This document shows positions 56,863 through 64,000 of a DNA stretch of 64,000 bases, piece by piece. Position 1 is the first letter of the stretch; each line of letters begins with the position of its first letter. The stretch covers positions 62,001-126,000 of the forward strand of contig NZ_JAKVIM010000008.1 in the NCBI RefSeq assembly GCF_022601715.1, given 5' to 3'. This DNA comes from Acinetobacter zhairuonensis. GTDB taxonomy: Bacteria > Pseudomonadota > Gammaproteobacteria > Pseudomonadales > Moraxellaceae. A program made the position numbers and the translations under genes. The notes beneath the pieces are model-generated. The model saw nothing but the letters and a program-made list of their open reading frames with translations. It had not been told where the DNA came from and did not search any database.

Positions 56863-57579
56863 TTACCAGCCTAATGCTTCTTGCTGCTTTTGAATCAATG
56901 CTTGAATGCCTGCTTCAGCCATTTCTAACATGGCATTAGTTTGGCTACGGGTAAACGGTTTATCTTCCGCAGTACCTTGAATTTCAATGAATTCCCCTGC
57001 TTGTGTCATCACCACATTCAAATCGGTCTGACAGTTTGAATCTTCTTCGTAACACAAATCCAGTAAGACTTCATCCTTGAAAATACCAACAGAAATCGCA
57101 GCAACCAAACCTTTTAATGGATCATGCTTAATTTTCTTCTGTTCCAGCAAAACATTCATTGCATCGACTAAAGCAACCGCTGCACCTGTAATCGCTGCAG
57201 TACGTGTACCGCCATCCGCCTGAATCACATCACAATCGATGGTAATGGTGTTTTCACCCAATTTCTTTAAATCCACCATGGCGCGTAAACTACGACCAAT
57301 CAAACGTTGGATTTCTTGGGTACGACCTGACTGTTTGCCACGTGCCGCTTCACGGTCACTACGGGTATGGGTTGAACGTGGCAACATGCCATACTCCGCG
57401 GTGACCCAACCTTGCCCTTTGCCTTTCAGGAAACGAGGTACAGAATTATCAATACTGGCCGTACACAGCACTTTGGTATGGCCAAATTCAACCAGTACAG
57501 AACCTTCGGCATAACGTGTGTAATTGCGTGTAATTTTTACATCACGTAATTGATCTAGAGTACGTTGGTCGATACGCAT
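56863..57579 (-). CDS. rph: ribonuclease PH
   Basis: RNase PH is the phosphorolytic 3'-to-5' exonuclease that trims tRNA precursors. The 238-residue protein has the start [29 protein letters not shown] near residue 63, GRSLRA, and [21 protein letters not shown] near 112, with the phosphate- and metal-binding residues present. The reading frame is full length, unlike the rph-1 allele of E. coli K-12. Confidence 0.96.
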   Translation of the reverse strand: MRIDQRTLDQLRDVKITRNYTRYAEGSVLVEFGHTKVLCTASIDNSVPRFLKGKGQGWVTAEYGMLPRSTHTRSDREAARGKQSGRTQEIQRLIGRSLRAMVDLKKLGENTITIDCDVIQADGGTRTAAITGAAVALVDAMNVLLEQKKIKHDPLKGLVAAISVGIFKDEVLLDLCYEEDSNCQTDLNVVMTQAGEFIEIQGTAEDKPFTRSQTNAMLEMAEAGIQALIQKQQEALGW

Positions 57580-57775
57580 AATTCGCCTTTAAGATTGACT
57601 GAAATTCGTTGCGCCCAAGTATAGCAGATGCTCTCGAAGCAAATGGTATATCTGTAAAACGGACGTTAAAAAACTCCGAGACGGAGAATTCAAACAGCAG
57701 TTTAAGACATCGCAAGATGCTGTTTTTATCAGCAATAAATTTGTTAAACTCAGTCAAACCCTGCTGAGTGCTATT

Positions 57776-58435
57776 ATGTCGATAAGAGATGAGCGCAAAC
57801 AACAAAGCCGCCAAGCGCTCTTGGATGCCACTTTAAGTTTAAGTTCATCTGGACTTTCCTTTAGCAGCATGAGCCTGAGAGAAATCACCCGTACAGTCGG
57901 ATTGGTTCCTGCGGCTTTTTATCGACATTTCCAAGACAAAGATCAATTGGGTTTAGAACTGGTTGATCGGGTTGCCTTGCAACTAAAACGCGTGTTACAT
58001 CAACTCAAACTCGCCACGCTGTTTCAGCCTGATGCGAATATAGACGAGCATCTCAGTCATTTTTTATCTTCAGTACAGCAACACCCTGAATGGTGGATCT
58101 TTTTCAGTGCTGAACGTTGGGGAGGTTCACCCGTGTTACGACAAGCGATCGCGCGTGAAATTGATTCTCTGATTGATGACCTTAGCCATGATTTAAGTCA
58201 AGTCAAACTGCCACAACACCTCTATTCCTCGCAGGATTTGCATAGTTTAGCCAGTATTTTGATTAACCAATCTTTGAATTGGGCGATGTCATGGATCAAC
58301 CTTAGTCTTCAGGGCAAGACCGAAATCGATTCAGCACAACAATTACAGTTTAAACAACAAACCCAACGCCAAATTCAGCTTTTATTTGGGGGTATTGCCC
58401 ATGTTCAACCAGCATATGTTGTAAAAAATACTTGA
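57776..58435 (+). CDS. TetR-family regulator, FabR-like
   Basis: The 219-residue protein has an N-terminal helix-turn-helix (SLREITRTVGLVPAAFYRHFQDKDQLGLELVD) close to FabR, the repressor of unsaturated fatty acid synthesis genes. The C-terminal ligand domain is all helical. It is divergent from rph across 196 bases. Its target genes are not in this window. Confidence 0.83.
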   Translation: MSIRDERKQQSRQALLDATLSLSSSGLSFSSMSLREITRTVGLVPAAFYRHFQDKDQLGLELVDRVALQLKRVLHQLKLATLFQPDANIDEHLSHFLSSVQQHPEWWIFFSAERWGGSPVLRQAIAREIDSLIDDLSHDLSQVKLPQHLYSSQDLHSLASILINQSLNWAMSWINLSLQGKTEIDSAQQLQFKQQTQRQIQLLFGGIAHVQPAYVVKNT

Positions 58436-58446
58436 TCATGATGCAT

Positions 58447-58477
58447 AAAAAAACCTGCAACAATGCAGGTTTTTTTT
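58447..58477. terminator. bidirectional terminator between fabR-like gene and dsbA
   Basis: AAAAAAACCTGCA / TGCAGGTTTTTTT, perfect 13-bp stem with a four-base loop. It ends both convergent genes. Confidence 0.93.
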
Positions 58478-58488
58478 CGTGTTAGATC

Positions 58489-59106
58489 TTATTTGGCTTT
58501 ACGCTCTTTCTCGACCAAGTAGCTCACCACTTGCGTGACTTTCGCATCTTCACCTTGCACGACATACTTACCATTCACGACGACTGCAGGCACACCCGTT
58601 AACTGGTATTGTCTCGCCAATTGCTGTGATTGTGCGACTTTTGAAGTGATTGGGAAGGAGTTAAACATACTGTTAAATTTAGCTTCAGGTACACCGTATT
58701 TGCTAAAGAATTTTGCTTGAGATTGCTGATCAAAAATCTGTTGACCATTCACATGAATCGCATGGAACAATGGTAAATGCGTTTTTTTGCGCACGCCCAA
58801 TGCTTCAGATACATAGTAACCACGTGCACCCTGCTCCCAGATTGGGTTCATGGCTGCTGGCGTACGTACAAAACGCACATCTTTTGGAATGTTCTTCAAC
58901 CAGGTTTGCATATGCGGTTCTAATTTAAAGCAGTGCGGGCAACCATACCAAAAGAATTCACGCACTTCGATTTTTCCTGGCACTTCAACTTTGCCTGGGT
59001 TTGCAACTACAGTGTAGTCTTTCCCTGCCACAAAATCCGCAGCCATAACACTACCAGAAAATGCAAATACGGCCGTTGCAAGGCTACCCAAAAGGAATTT
59101 TTTCAT
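58489..59106 (-). CDS. dsbA: thiol:disulfide interchange protein DsbA
   Basis: This periplasmic oxidase introduces disulfide bonds. The 205-residue protein has a signal peptide (LLGSLATAVFAFSGSVMA), the redox motif CPHC in FFWYGCPHCFKLEPH near residue 55, and the cis-Pro loop TGVPAVVVNGKY near residue 167. The length fits the DsbA family. Confidence 0.94.
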   Translation of the reverse strand: MKKFLLGSLATAVFAFSGSVMAADFVAGKDYTVVANPGKVEVPGKIEVREFFWYGCPHCFKLEPHMQTWLKNIPKDVRFVRTPAAMNPIWEQGARGYYVSEALGVRKKTHLPLFHAIHVNGQQIFDQQSQAKFFSKYGVPEAKFNSMFNSFPITSKVAQSQQLARQYQLTGVPAVVVNGKYVVQGEDAKVTQVVSYLVEKERKAK

Positions 59107-59283
59107 TGCGTTTGTTGTCCTCTAAATCATTATGATGAGCTTATGCGAAAACTATAAAACAATTTAGTCGATTTCGTTTTCCTTCTGTGAACTTTTTTAC
59201 TGCTTTTATCGCTTTTTTTAGAATTAACGCTACACTAGCCGTATTGATCTTTATATGAAAACAACTTGATTGAGGTGGCGCTA

Positions 59284-60000
59284 ATGTCGCAATTAAATGT
59301 TGATCCGCAAGAAATTGCCAAATTTGAAGCGTTCGCTGCTATATGGTGGGATCAGCATTCTGAATTCCGACCTTTACATCAAATCAACCCGCTGCGCCTC
59401 AACTGGATTGATGAACGGGTCAATGGTCTAGCAGGAAAAAAAGTCCTCGATGTGGGCTGCGGTGGCGGTATTTTGGCTGAAAGTATGGCGCGTCGTGGTG
59501 CCGAGGTGCTAGGCATTGATATGGGCGTGGCTCCTCTCAATGTGGCACGCATCCATGCGGAACAAGAAGGTGTGCAAAATATTGAATACCGCCAAGTGCC
59601 TGTTGAAGAATTAGCCAAAGAACAAGCGGGGCAATACGATGTGGTGACTTGTATGGAAATGCTGGAGCATGTGCCCGATCCAGCCTCCATTATTCAAGCT
59701 TGCCAAACCTTGGTCAAACCAGGTGGACACGTGTTTTTCTCGACCATTAACCGTAATCCGAAAGCCTATTTGTTTGCGATTATTGGTGCGGAATACATTT
59801 TAAGAATGTTGGCCAAAGGCACGCATGATTATCATAAATTTATTAAGCCATCTGAGTTGGCGCACGATATTCGTCAAGCAGGCTTAAATCTGAAAGATAT
59901 GACAGGTCTGCACTACAATCCATTGACCAAACGCTACTGGCTAGCACCGAATGTCGATGTCAACTACATGGTTTATACCGTGAAAGCAGGTACAGAATGA
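59284..60000 (+). CDS. ubiG: ubiquinone biosynthesis O-methyltransferase UbiG
   Basis: UbiG performs both O-methylations in ubiquinone synthesis. The ~238-residue SAM enzyme has [19 protein letters not shown] near residue 48, [11 protein letters not shown], and the membrane-associated FSTINRN segment typical of UbiG. The ATG at 59284 (MSQLNVDP) has a GAGGTGG site; an upstream start at 59266 is open but less likely. It overlaps gph by 4 bases. Confidence 0.96.
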   Translation: MSQLNVDPQEIAKFEAFAAIWWDQHSEFRPLHQINPLRLNWIDERVNGLAGKKVLDVGCGGGILAESMARRGAEVLGIDMGVAPLNVARIHAEQEGVQNIEYRQVPVEELAKEQAGQYDVVTCMEMLEHVPDPASIIQACQTLVKPGGHVFFSTINRNPKAYLFAIIGAEYILRMLAKGTHDYHKFIKPSELAHDIRQAGLNLKDMTGLHYNPLTKRYWLAPNVDVNYMVYTVKAGTE

Positions 60001-60686
60001 AAGCCGTTCTGTTTGATTTAGATGGCACTTTAATTGATACCGCAGCGGACTTTATTCGCATTATTCAAGGCATGTGCCGCGATGAGGGACGTGAGGTTGT
60101 CGAGGCCGAGTTGATTCGCACCCAAGTCTCTGAAGGCGCACGTGCCATGGTCAAACTGGTCTATCCCGAACTTGCGGTGGATGATCCTGTTTTTCTGGCA
60201 CATCGCCAACGCTTTCTGGATTTGTACGGCGCAGATATTGCGGTGGATACCGACCTGTTCGCAGGGATGTATCCCTTATTGGAACAATTGGAACTGCAGA
60301 ACATTCCTTGGGGGATTGTCACCAATAAACCCCGCGGACTGAGTGAATCTTTACTAGCTGCACTGAATCTGACTGAACGCTGTGCGGTATTGGTCTGTCC
60401 TGAAGATGTCAGCAAGACCAAACCTGATCCTGAGCCGATGTATCTGGCAGCAAAGCAATTGCAACTGCCTGCGGAACAATGTATTTATGTGGGTGATCAC
60501 CCACGTGATATTGATGCCGGTCGTAATGCCCAAATGTACACGATTTTGGCAGCATATGGCTATTTACCACTGGCGCACAAAGATGACCTCGCCGCATGGC
60601 AGGCGAATTGTATTGTGAACAACGTGACCGAATTACAACACGTGATTCAACAAAAACTTACGCTCAACAATGCTATAAATACATAA
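59997..60686 (+). CDS. gph: phosphoglycolate phosphatase (HAD family)
   Basis: The 229-residue HAD hydrolase has motif [10 protein letters not shown], motif II VTNKPRG, and motif [13 protein letters not shown]. In the ubiG-gph order it removes phosphoglycolate from DNA repair, though MupP-like recycling of MurNAc-6-P is an alternative in this gene neighbourhood in other genera. The ATGA overlap with ubiG suggests coupling. Confidence 0.92.
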   Translation: MKAVLFDLDGTLIDTAADFIRIIQGMCRDEGREVVEAELIRTQVSEGARAMVKLVYPELAVDDPVFLAHRQRFLDLYGADIAVDTDLFAGMYPLLEQLELQNIPWGIVTNKPRGLSESLLAALNLTERCAVLVCPEDVSKTKPDPEPMYLAAKQLQLPAEQCIYVGDHPRDIDAGRNAQMYTILAAYGYLPLAHKDDLAAWQANCIVNNVTELQHVIQQKLTLNNAINT

Positions 60687-60720
60687 ACTTGATCAAGTAA
60701 AAAATAAGAAGGAGGTGACC

Positions 60721-61467
60721 ATGAAATATTCTGAATATCAACCTCGCCCAGATCTGCTTAAAGATCGCATCATTTTAATTACTGGGGCTAGCGATGGCAT
60801 TGGTCGTGCTGCCGCACTCAGCTATGCACTACATGGTGCGACCGTGGTGTTACATGGTCGTACCCTGAATAAACTGGAAGTCCTTTACGATGAGATTGAA
60901 AGTTTAGGTGCACCACAACCTGCAATTTTACCGCTGCAATTGTCCAGTGCTTCACCGCGCGATTATGAACTGCTGTATGACACCTTAGAAAAGCAATTTG
61001 GTCGTCTGGATGGCATTTTGCATAATGCGGGCATCTTGGGTGAACGTACAGAACTGGAGAATTACCCAATTGATGTTTGGGATGATGTCATGGCCGTGAA
61101 CCTGCGTGCGCCCTTCATTTTGACGCAGGAACTACTCCCCCTACTGCAAAAGTCTGAACATGCTTCAGTCGTTTTTGCCAGTTCTGGCGTTGGTCGTCAG
61201 GTGCGAGAAAGATGGGGTGCATATTCGGTTTCTAAAATTGCGATTGAAGCCGTAAGCTTACTATTTGCCAAAGAAAATCAGCATCCGAATGTCCGTTTCA
61301 ATTGCGTTAACCCTGGTGCAACCCGCACGGCAATGCGTGCCAAAGCTTATCCAGATGAAGATCCAAAAACCTTGGCAACGCCAGAATCAATCATGCCTGC
61401 TTATTTATATTTAATGGGCGACGACAGCCTGCATATGAGTGGACAAAGTATTGATGCACAAGATTGA
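60721..61467 (+). CDS. yciK: YciK-family short-chain dehydrogenase
   Basis: The ~248-residue SDR has ITGASDGIGRAAALSYA near residue 20, the NNAG-like HNAG, catalytic Ser in FASSGVGR and YSVSK (Tyr/Lys). The start ATG at 60721 is set by the GGAGG at 60711-60715, five bases away; a GTG at 60715 would overlap that site. It follows gph in the ubiG-gph-yciK order. Substrate is not known for the family. Confidence 0.92.
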   Translation: MKYSEYQPRPDLLKDRIILITGASDGIGRAAALSYALHGATVVLHGRTLNKLEVLYDEIESLGAPQPAILPLQLSSASPRDYELLYDTLEKQFGRLDGILHNAGILGERTELENYPIDVWDDVMAVNLRAPFILTQELLPLLQKSEHASVVFASSGVGRQVRERWGAYSVSKIAIEAVSLLFAKENQHPNVRFNCVNPGATRTAMRAKAYPDEDPKTLATPESIMPAYLYLMGDDSLHMSGQSIDAQD

Positions 61468-61495
61468 TCAACTAAAGACTTGAGCTGAACAGATT

Positions 61496-61527
61496 AAAAA
61501 ATCCTCTTCGAGTAGAGGATTTTTTTC
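61496..61527 (+). terminator. terminator after yciK
   Basis: AAAAATCCTCT / AGAGGATTTTTTT stem with a six-base loop. Confidence 0.9.
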
Positions 61528-61643
61528 ATCCCAACAATCACTTCATTTTATTAATTTAATAATTATATTCGGTTTTATAAATCAAAAGGGCTTACCTAAA
61601 CTGCGCAGACCTTCTCAGCAGTACATCTTAAGGGGACATTTTC

Positions 61644-61777
61644 ATGACTGATTTACAGTACAAAGTTAAACTGATGCGTTCCATTCAATCCCTGAAACGC
61701 TGATACACGCCTTGGATAATGCACAGCAAGCACATGCTATCATTGATAGTTATAGATGGCTTGCAGCATCTGGTTGA
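61644..61777 (+). pseudogene. frameshifted coding scrap
   Basis: An ATG preceded by AGGGGAC opens a 19-codon frame (MTDLQYKVKLMRSIQ…) that stops at 61703. A second frame overlapping its end continues as PETLIHALDNAQQAHAIIDS and stops at about 61777. Together they look like the start of a gene broken by one frameshift and then truncated. I do not recognise the family. It partly overlaps the minus-strand fragment next to it. Confidence 0.4.
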
Positions 61778-61938
61778 ACAGTAGAATTAAGTGTTTTTTG
61801 ACCTTGTAAATCTTTATTAAATCTAGGTCCTAAGCTTAATCTCTGTACACTTTGCCCGAGTTGAATGTACTCACCAGCAGAACTTGCCGCTTTAGAAAGA
61901 TTTCCAAACTGAATGATTTCATGGATAATATTCTTAAT
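61750..61938 (-). pseudogene. unrecognised open fragment without a start
   Basis: A 62-codon minus-strand frame runs NIIHEIIQFGNLSKAASSAG … YIQLGQSVQRLSLGPRFNKDL … to a stop. It has plausible protein composition but no usable start codon; a stop precedes it. It may be the C-terminal end of a deleted gene. The 500-base gap 61528-62043 holds otherwise nothing I can name, except a possible promoter for the RcnB-like gene. Confidence 0.4.
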
Positions 61939-62043
61939 TTATCTATTTTTTTAAAGAATTAATCCAATTCCTTCACAGTTTCTCTGCATTTTTTTCGTAC
62001 ATTAAGAACTGTGAAATGAACACATCGATAACGAGGGGTCAAC

Positions 62044-62439
62044 ATGAAGAAGATGATGGCAATATTGACCATTTCTTTCAGTGCATTGATGGCAAGCAGC
62101 CTGAGTTCTGCTGCACCCCACTTTGATAATCGTGGGGGTGACCATCCGCGCAATAATCAAGGTAAGGGGCGCGACTTCCGTGATTTTGATCAAAATGATG
62201 AACGTATTCAAGACAAACGCCGCATGCGTGAAGAACGCGGGGTGAAACGTCTACAGCAGCATCAATGGCAAACAGGTTATGTCATGCCGCAGCATTATCG
62301 TGGCAATGGTTACAAAGTCGGATATAAAGAACATAACTTGCCTAAACCTGCACGCAATCAACAATGGTACAAAATCAACAATGACTACATTTTAATTGAT
62401 TCAGGCAATAACGATATTCTGCGTATTGTGAACGATTAA
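62044..62439 (+). CDS. RcnB-family periplasmic protein (first copy)
   Basis: The 131-residue protein has a signal peptide (MMAILTISFSALMASSLSSA) and a basic, Arg/Asp/His-rich middle. Its C-terminal RcnB-like domain (ARNQQWYKINNDYILID…NDILRIV) follows. RcnB in E. coli is a periplasmic protein involved in nickel and cobalt homeostasis; the family is wider and a metal role here is not shown. It is a paralogue of the gene at 62705. Confidence 0.82.
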   Translation: MKKMMAILTISFSALMASSLSSAAPHFDNRGGDHPRNNQGKGRDFRDFDQNDERIQDKRRMREERGVKRLQQHQWQTGYVMPQHYRGNGYKVGYKEHNLPKPARNQQWYKINNDYILIDSGNNDILRIVND

Positions 62440-62467
62440 GCAGGTAGCAATTTTCTTTAATTTTTCC

Positions 62468-62500
62468 GCCAGTCTGGCTCATCCCTAGGCTGGCTTTTTT
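62468..62500 (+). terminator. terminator after first RcnB-like gene
   Basis: GCCAGTCT / AGGCTGGC stem with one T-G pair and an 11-base loop, followed by six T. Confidence 0.78.
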
Positions 62501-62704
62501 ATGTCTACAGCTTGACGATTCATCGCGCAACTTTGTCGCGTTTGATCGCCTGATTTGCGTGTATCCCTTGTGCGACGCGCATTTACAATCTTCTTTTTTT
62601 CTTCATCAAATTCACATTTGTATAATAGTGCTCTCATTTTTTCTCTGCTGTTGTTCGCTATCTTGATCTCATCGAAAAGATATAAAGAAACATTGAGGTA
62701 GATC

Positions 62705-63067
62705 ATGAATAAATTAGTTTCAGCACTTGTTTTTACTTTAGGTACAGCCGTGACCGCATCTGCAATTGCAGCGCCAGCTTATGAGCATCGTTATGATGAC
62801 CGCTACCATGCCGAACATCACGACCATGATTGGAAAAAAGAAGATGGTCGCTGGAATGACAACCGATATAAACGTATCAACCCAAGCCGTGATTGGCGTG
62901 TCGGTCAGACCCTACCACGTGGTTATGACTCTTCCCGTTATGCCGTAAATTATCGTGATGCGAAACGCTTGCACAAACCTGCACGCAATCAACAATGGTA
63001 CAAAATTAATGGTGATTACGTGCTAGTGAATGAGCGTAACAATCGCATTCTGCACATTATCAGCTAA
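62705..63067 (+). CDS. RcnB-family periplasmic protein (second copy)
   Basis: The 120-residue protein has a signal peptide (VSALVFTLGTAVTASAIAAPA), a His/Asp-rich segment (YDDRYHAEHHDHDWKKEDG) and the same C-terminal ARNQQWYKINGDYVLV…NRILHII domain as the gene before it. The His-rich stretch is absent from the first copy and could bind metal. Ribosome site GAGGTAG lies just before the ATG. Confidence 0.82.
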   Translation: MNKLVSALVFTLGTAVTASAIAAPAYEHRYDDRYHAEHHDHDWKKEDGRWNDNRYKRINPSRDWRVGQTLPRGYDSSRYAVNYRDAKRLHKPARNQQWYKINGDYVLVNERNNRILHIIS

Positions 63068-63100
63068 TCATTTAGGCTCGCTTGAATTCCCTTCCCTCGG

Positions 63101-63129
63101 CACCTTAACGCAAGTTAAGGTGTTTTTTT
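63101..63129 (+). terminator. terminator after second RcnB-like gene
   Basis: CACCTTAAC / GTTAAGGTG, a perfect 9-bp stem with a GCAA tetraloop, followed by seven T. Confidence 0.95.
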
Positions 63130-63197
63130 ATCTAAGATTGTTCACCTGGCATTTTTTTGATTAAAATCGACTATTGATTCAAATTTTTGAGATAGGC

Positions 63198-64000
63198 ATG
63201 CAAGCGAATTCGAACGATGCTTCACAAAGCACAACCTTACAGTATGTGCACTGGTTTCGACATTCTGCACCCTACATCAATGCACACCGCAACAAAACCT
63301 TCGTGATCATGTTTGATGGTGAAGCGGTACAACATGAAAACTTTCAACATATTATCCATGATATTGCCTTACTCAATTCCCTCGGCATTCGGCTGATTCT
63401 GGTGCATGGTGCGCGTCAACAAATCAATCAGAACCTCAAAAGTAGCGGACTGAGTACGCCCTTTCATCAGCACCGTCGCATTACCACCCGCGAGTCTTTG
63501 GGTTGTGTCATGAATGCTGTCGGCTCGATTCGCCTGCAAATCGAAGCTTTACTGTCCATGGGTTTAGCCAATTCCCCGATGTACGGTGCGCGCATCGATG
63601 TGGTTTCGGGCAATTTTATTACCGCCAAACCCTATGGCATTCGAGATGGCATTGACTTCCAGCTCACGGGTGAAGTGCGCAGTGTCGATACTGATGCCAT
63701 TCAAAAACACCTACAACAACACAATATCGTCATGCTCGGTCCTGTCGGTTACTCCACCACAGGAGAAGTCTTCAATTTGCCTGCTGAAGAAGTGGCGACC
63801 AAAACCGCCATTAGCTTAAAAGCAGATAAGTTGATTTTTCTGGGCAAGCAACATGGTTTGCAAAATGCCCAAGGTCAATTATTACGAGAGGTTACGCCAC
63901 AGCGATTGGATCAGCACATTGCCCAGCATCAAGACACAAATCCTGAACTGGCGCAACAGTTACGCAGCGCACAAACTGCCTCACTGAAAGGCGTGCATCG
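63198..64000 (+). CDS. argA: N-acetylglutamate synthase (5' part)
   Basis: ArgA catalyses the first step of arginine synthesis. The frame runs from an ATG at 63198 (MQANSNDASQSTT…) off the end of the window, so at least 267 residues are visible. These cover the amino-acid-kinase-like domain: FVIMFDGEAVQ, LILVHGARQQIN near residue 71, RITTRESL, and ISLKADKLIFLG. The C-terminal GNAT domain lies outside. A shorter + frame at 63586-63819 is a shadow of this gene. Confidence 0.93.
   Translation, partial: MQANSNDASQSTTLQYVHWFRHSAPYINAHRNKTFVIMFDGEAVQHENFQHIIHDIALLNSLGIRLILVHGARQQINQNLKSSGLSTPFHQHRRITTRESLGCVMNAVGSIRLQIEALLSMGLANSPMYGARIDVVSGNFITAKPYGIRDGIDFQLTGEVRSVDTDAIQKHLQQHNIVMLGPVGYSTTGEVFNLPAEEVATKTAISLKADKLIFLGKQHGLQNAQGQLLREVTPQRLDQHIAQHQDTNPELAQQLRSAQTASLKGVH

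Noticed and set aside
1-64000. CRISPR arrays, tRNA or rRNA genes
   Set aside because: No regularly spaced repeats and no cloverleaf or rRNA sequence were noticed on either strand.

Overview
The window comes from an AT-rich gammaproteobacterium, almost certainly an Acinetobacter. The reasons are the fkpA / wzc-wzb-wza / gna ... itrA-galU-ugd-pgi / galE / pgm arrangement of the Acinetobacter capsule (K) locus, and flanking housekeeping genes of that genus (murJ, ampD, nadC, rph, dsbA, ubiG, gph, yciK, argA). No species can be assigned from the sequence alone.

Layout. (1) 1-6.2 kb: housekeeping run on the + strand: ribBX-type gene (5' end outside the window), ribH, nusB, thiL, pgpA, glmU, glmS. 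GlmU and GlmS supply UDP-GlcNAc to the capsule genes that follow. (2) 6.25-9.7 kb: pgm, a membrane acyltransferase, and galE (gne1-like) on the opposite strand. (3) 9.8-27.2 kb, module B: a second, partly decayed Wzy-type capsule locus. It has gdr, a DegT aminotransferase, a GNAT, a FemAB-like protein, a PglC/ItrB-type initiating transferase, GT4 and GT2 glycosyltransferases, an EpsG-type Wzy, a Wzx, and its own wza', a dead wzb' and wzc'. Between and inside these lie IS256- and IS3-family remnants, duplicated scraps of the aminotransferase and gdr, and a shattered GT4 gene. (4) 27.4-49.5 kb, module A: a complete K locus with pgi, ugd, galU, itrA, a second ugd, GT2, Wzy, Wzx, a polysialyltransferase-like gene, a seven-gene nonulosonic (legionaminic-type) acid cassette, gna, then wza-wzb-wzc. 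(5) 49.7-64 kb: two FKBP prolyl isomerases, murJ, ampD, nadC, an LtaS-like phosphoglycerol transferase, rph, a FabR-like regulator, dsbA, ubiG-gph-yciK, two RcnB-like genes and the 5' part of argA.

How it fits together. The two capsule modules lie head to tail in the same orientation. Each has its own initiating transferase, flippase, polymerase, Wza and Wzc. A 24-base relic of the start of gne1 still overlaps the end of pgi, exactly where gne1 would be expected in an ordinary K locus. I read this as the scar left when module B became inserted between pgi and gne1, or by an equivalent recombination. Module A looks intact and should make a nonulosonic-acid-containing capsule. Module B would make a 4-amino-4,6-dideoxy-HexNAc-type unit but has lost Wzb and one glycosyltransferase, and its Wzc has an Asp-to-Asn change in the Walker A' motif. 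The paired wza/wzc copies are about 3.5-kb direct repeats 22 kb apart and could recombine to delete module A.

No tRNA, rRNA or CRISPR array was seen. Identities and similarities are by eye; no alignment or database search was run.
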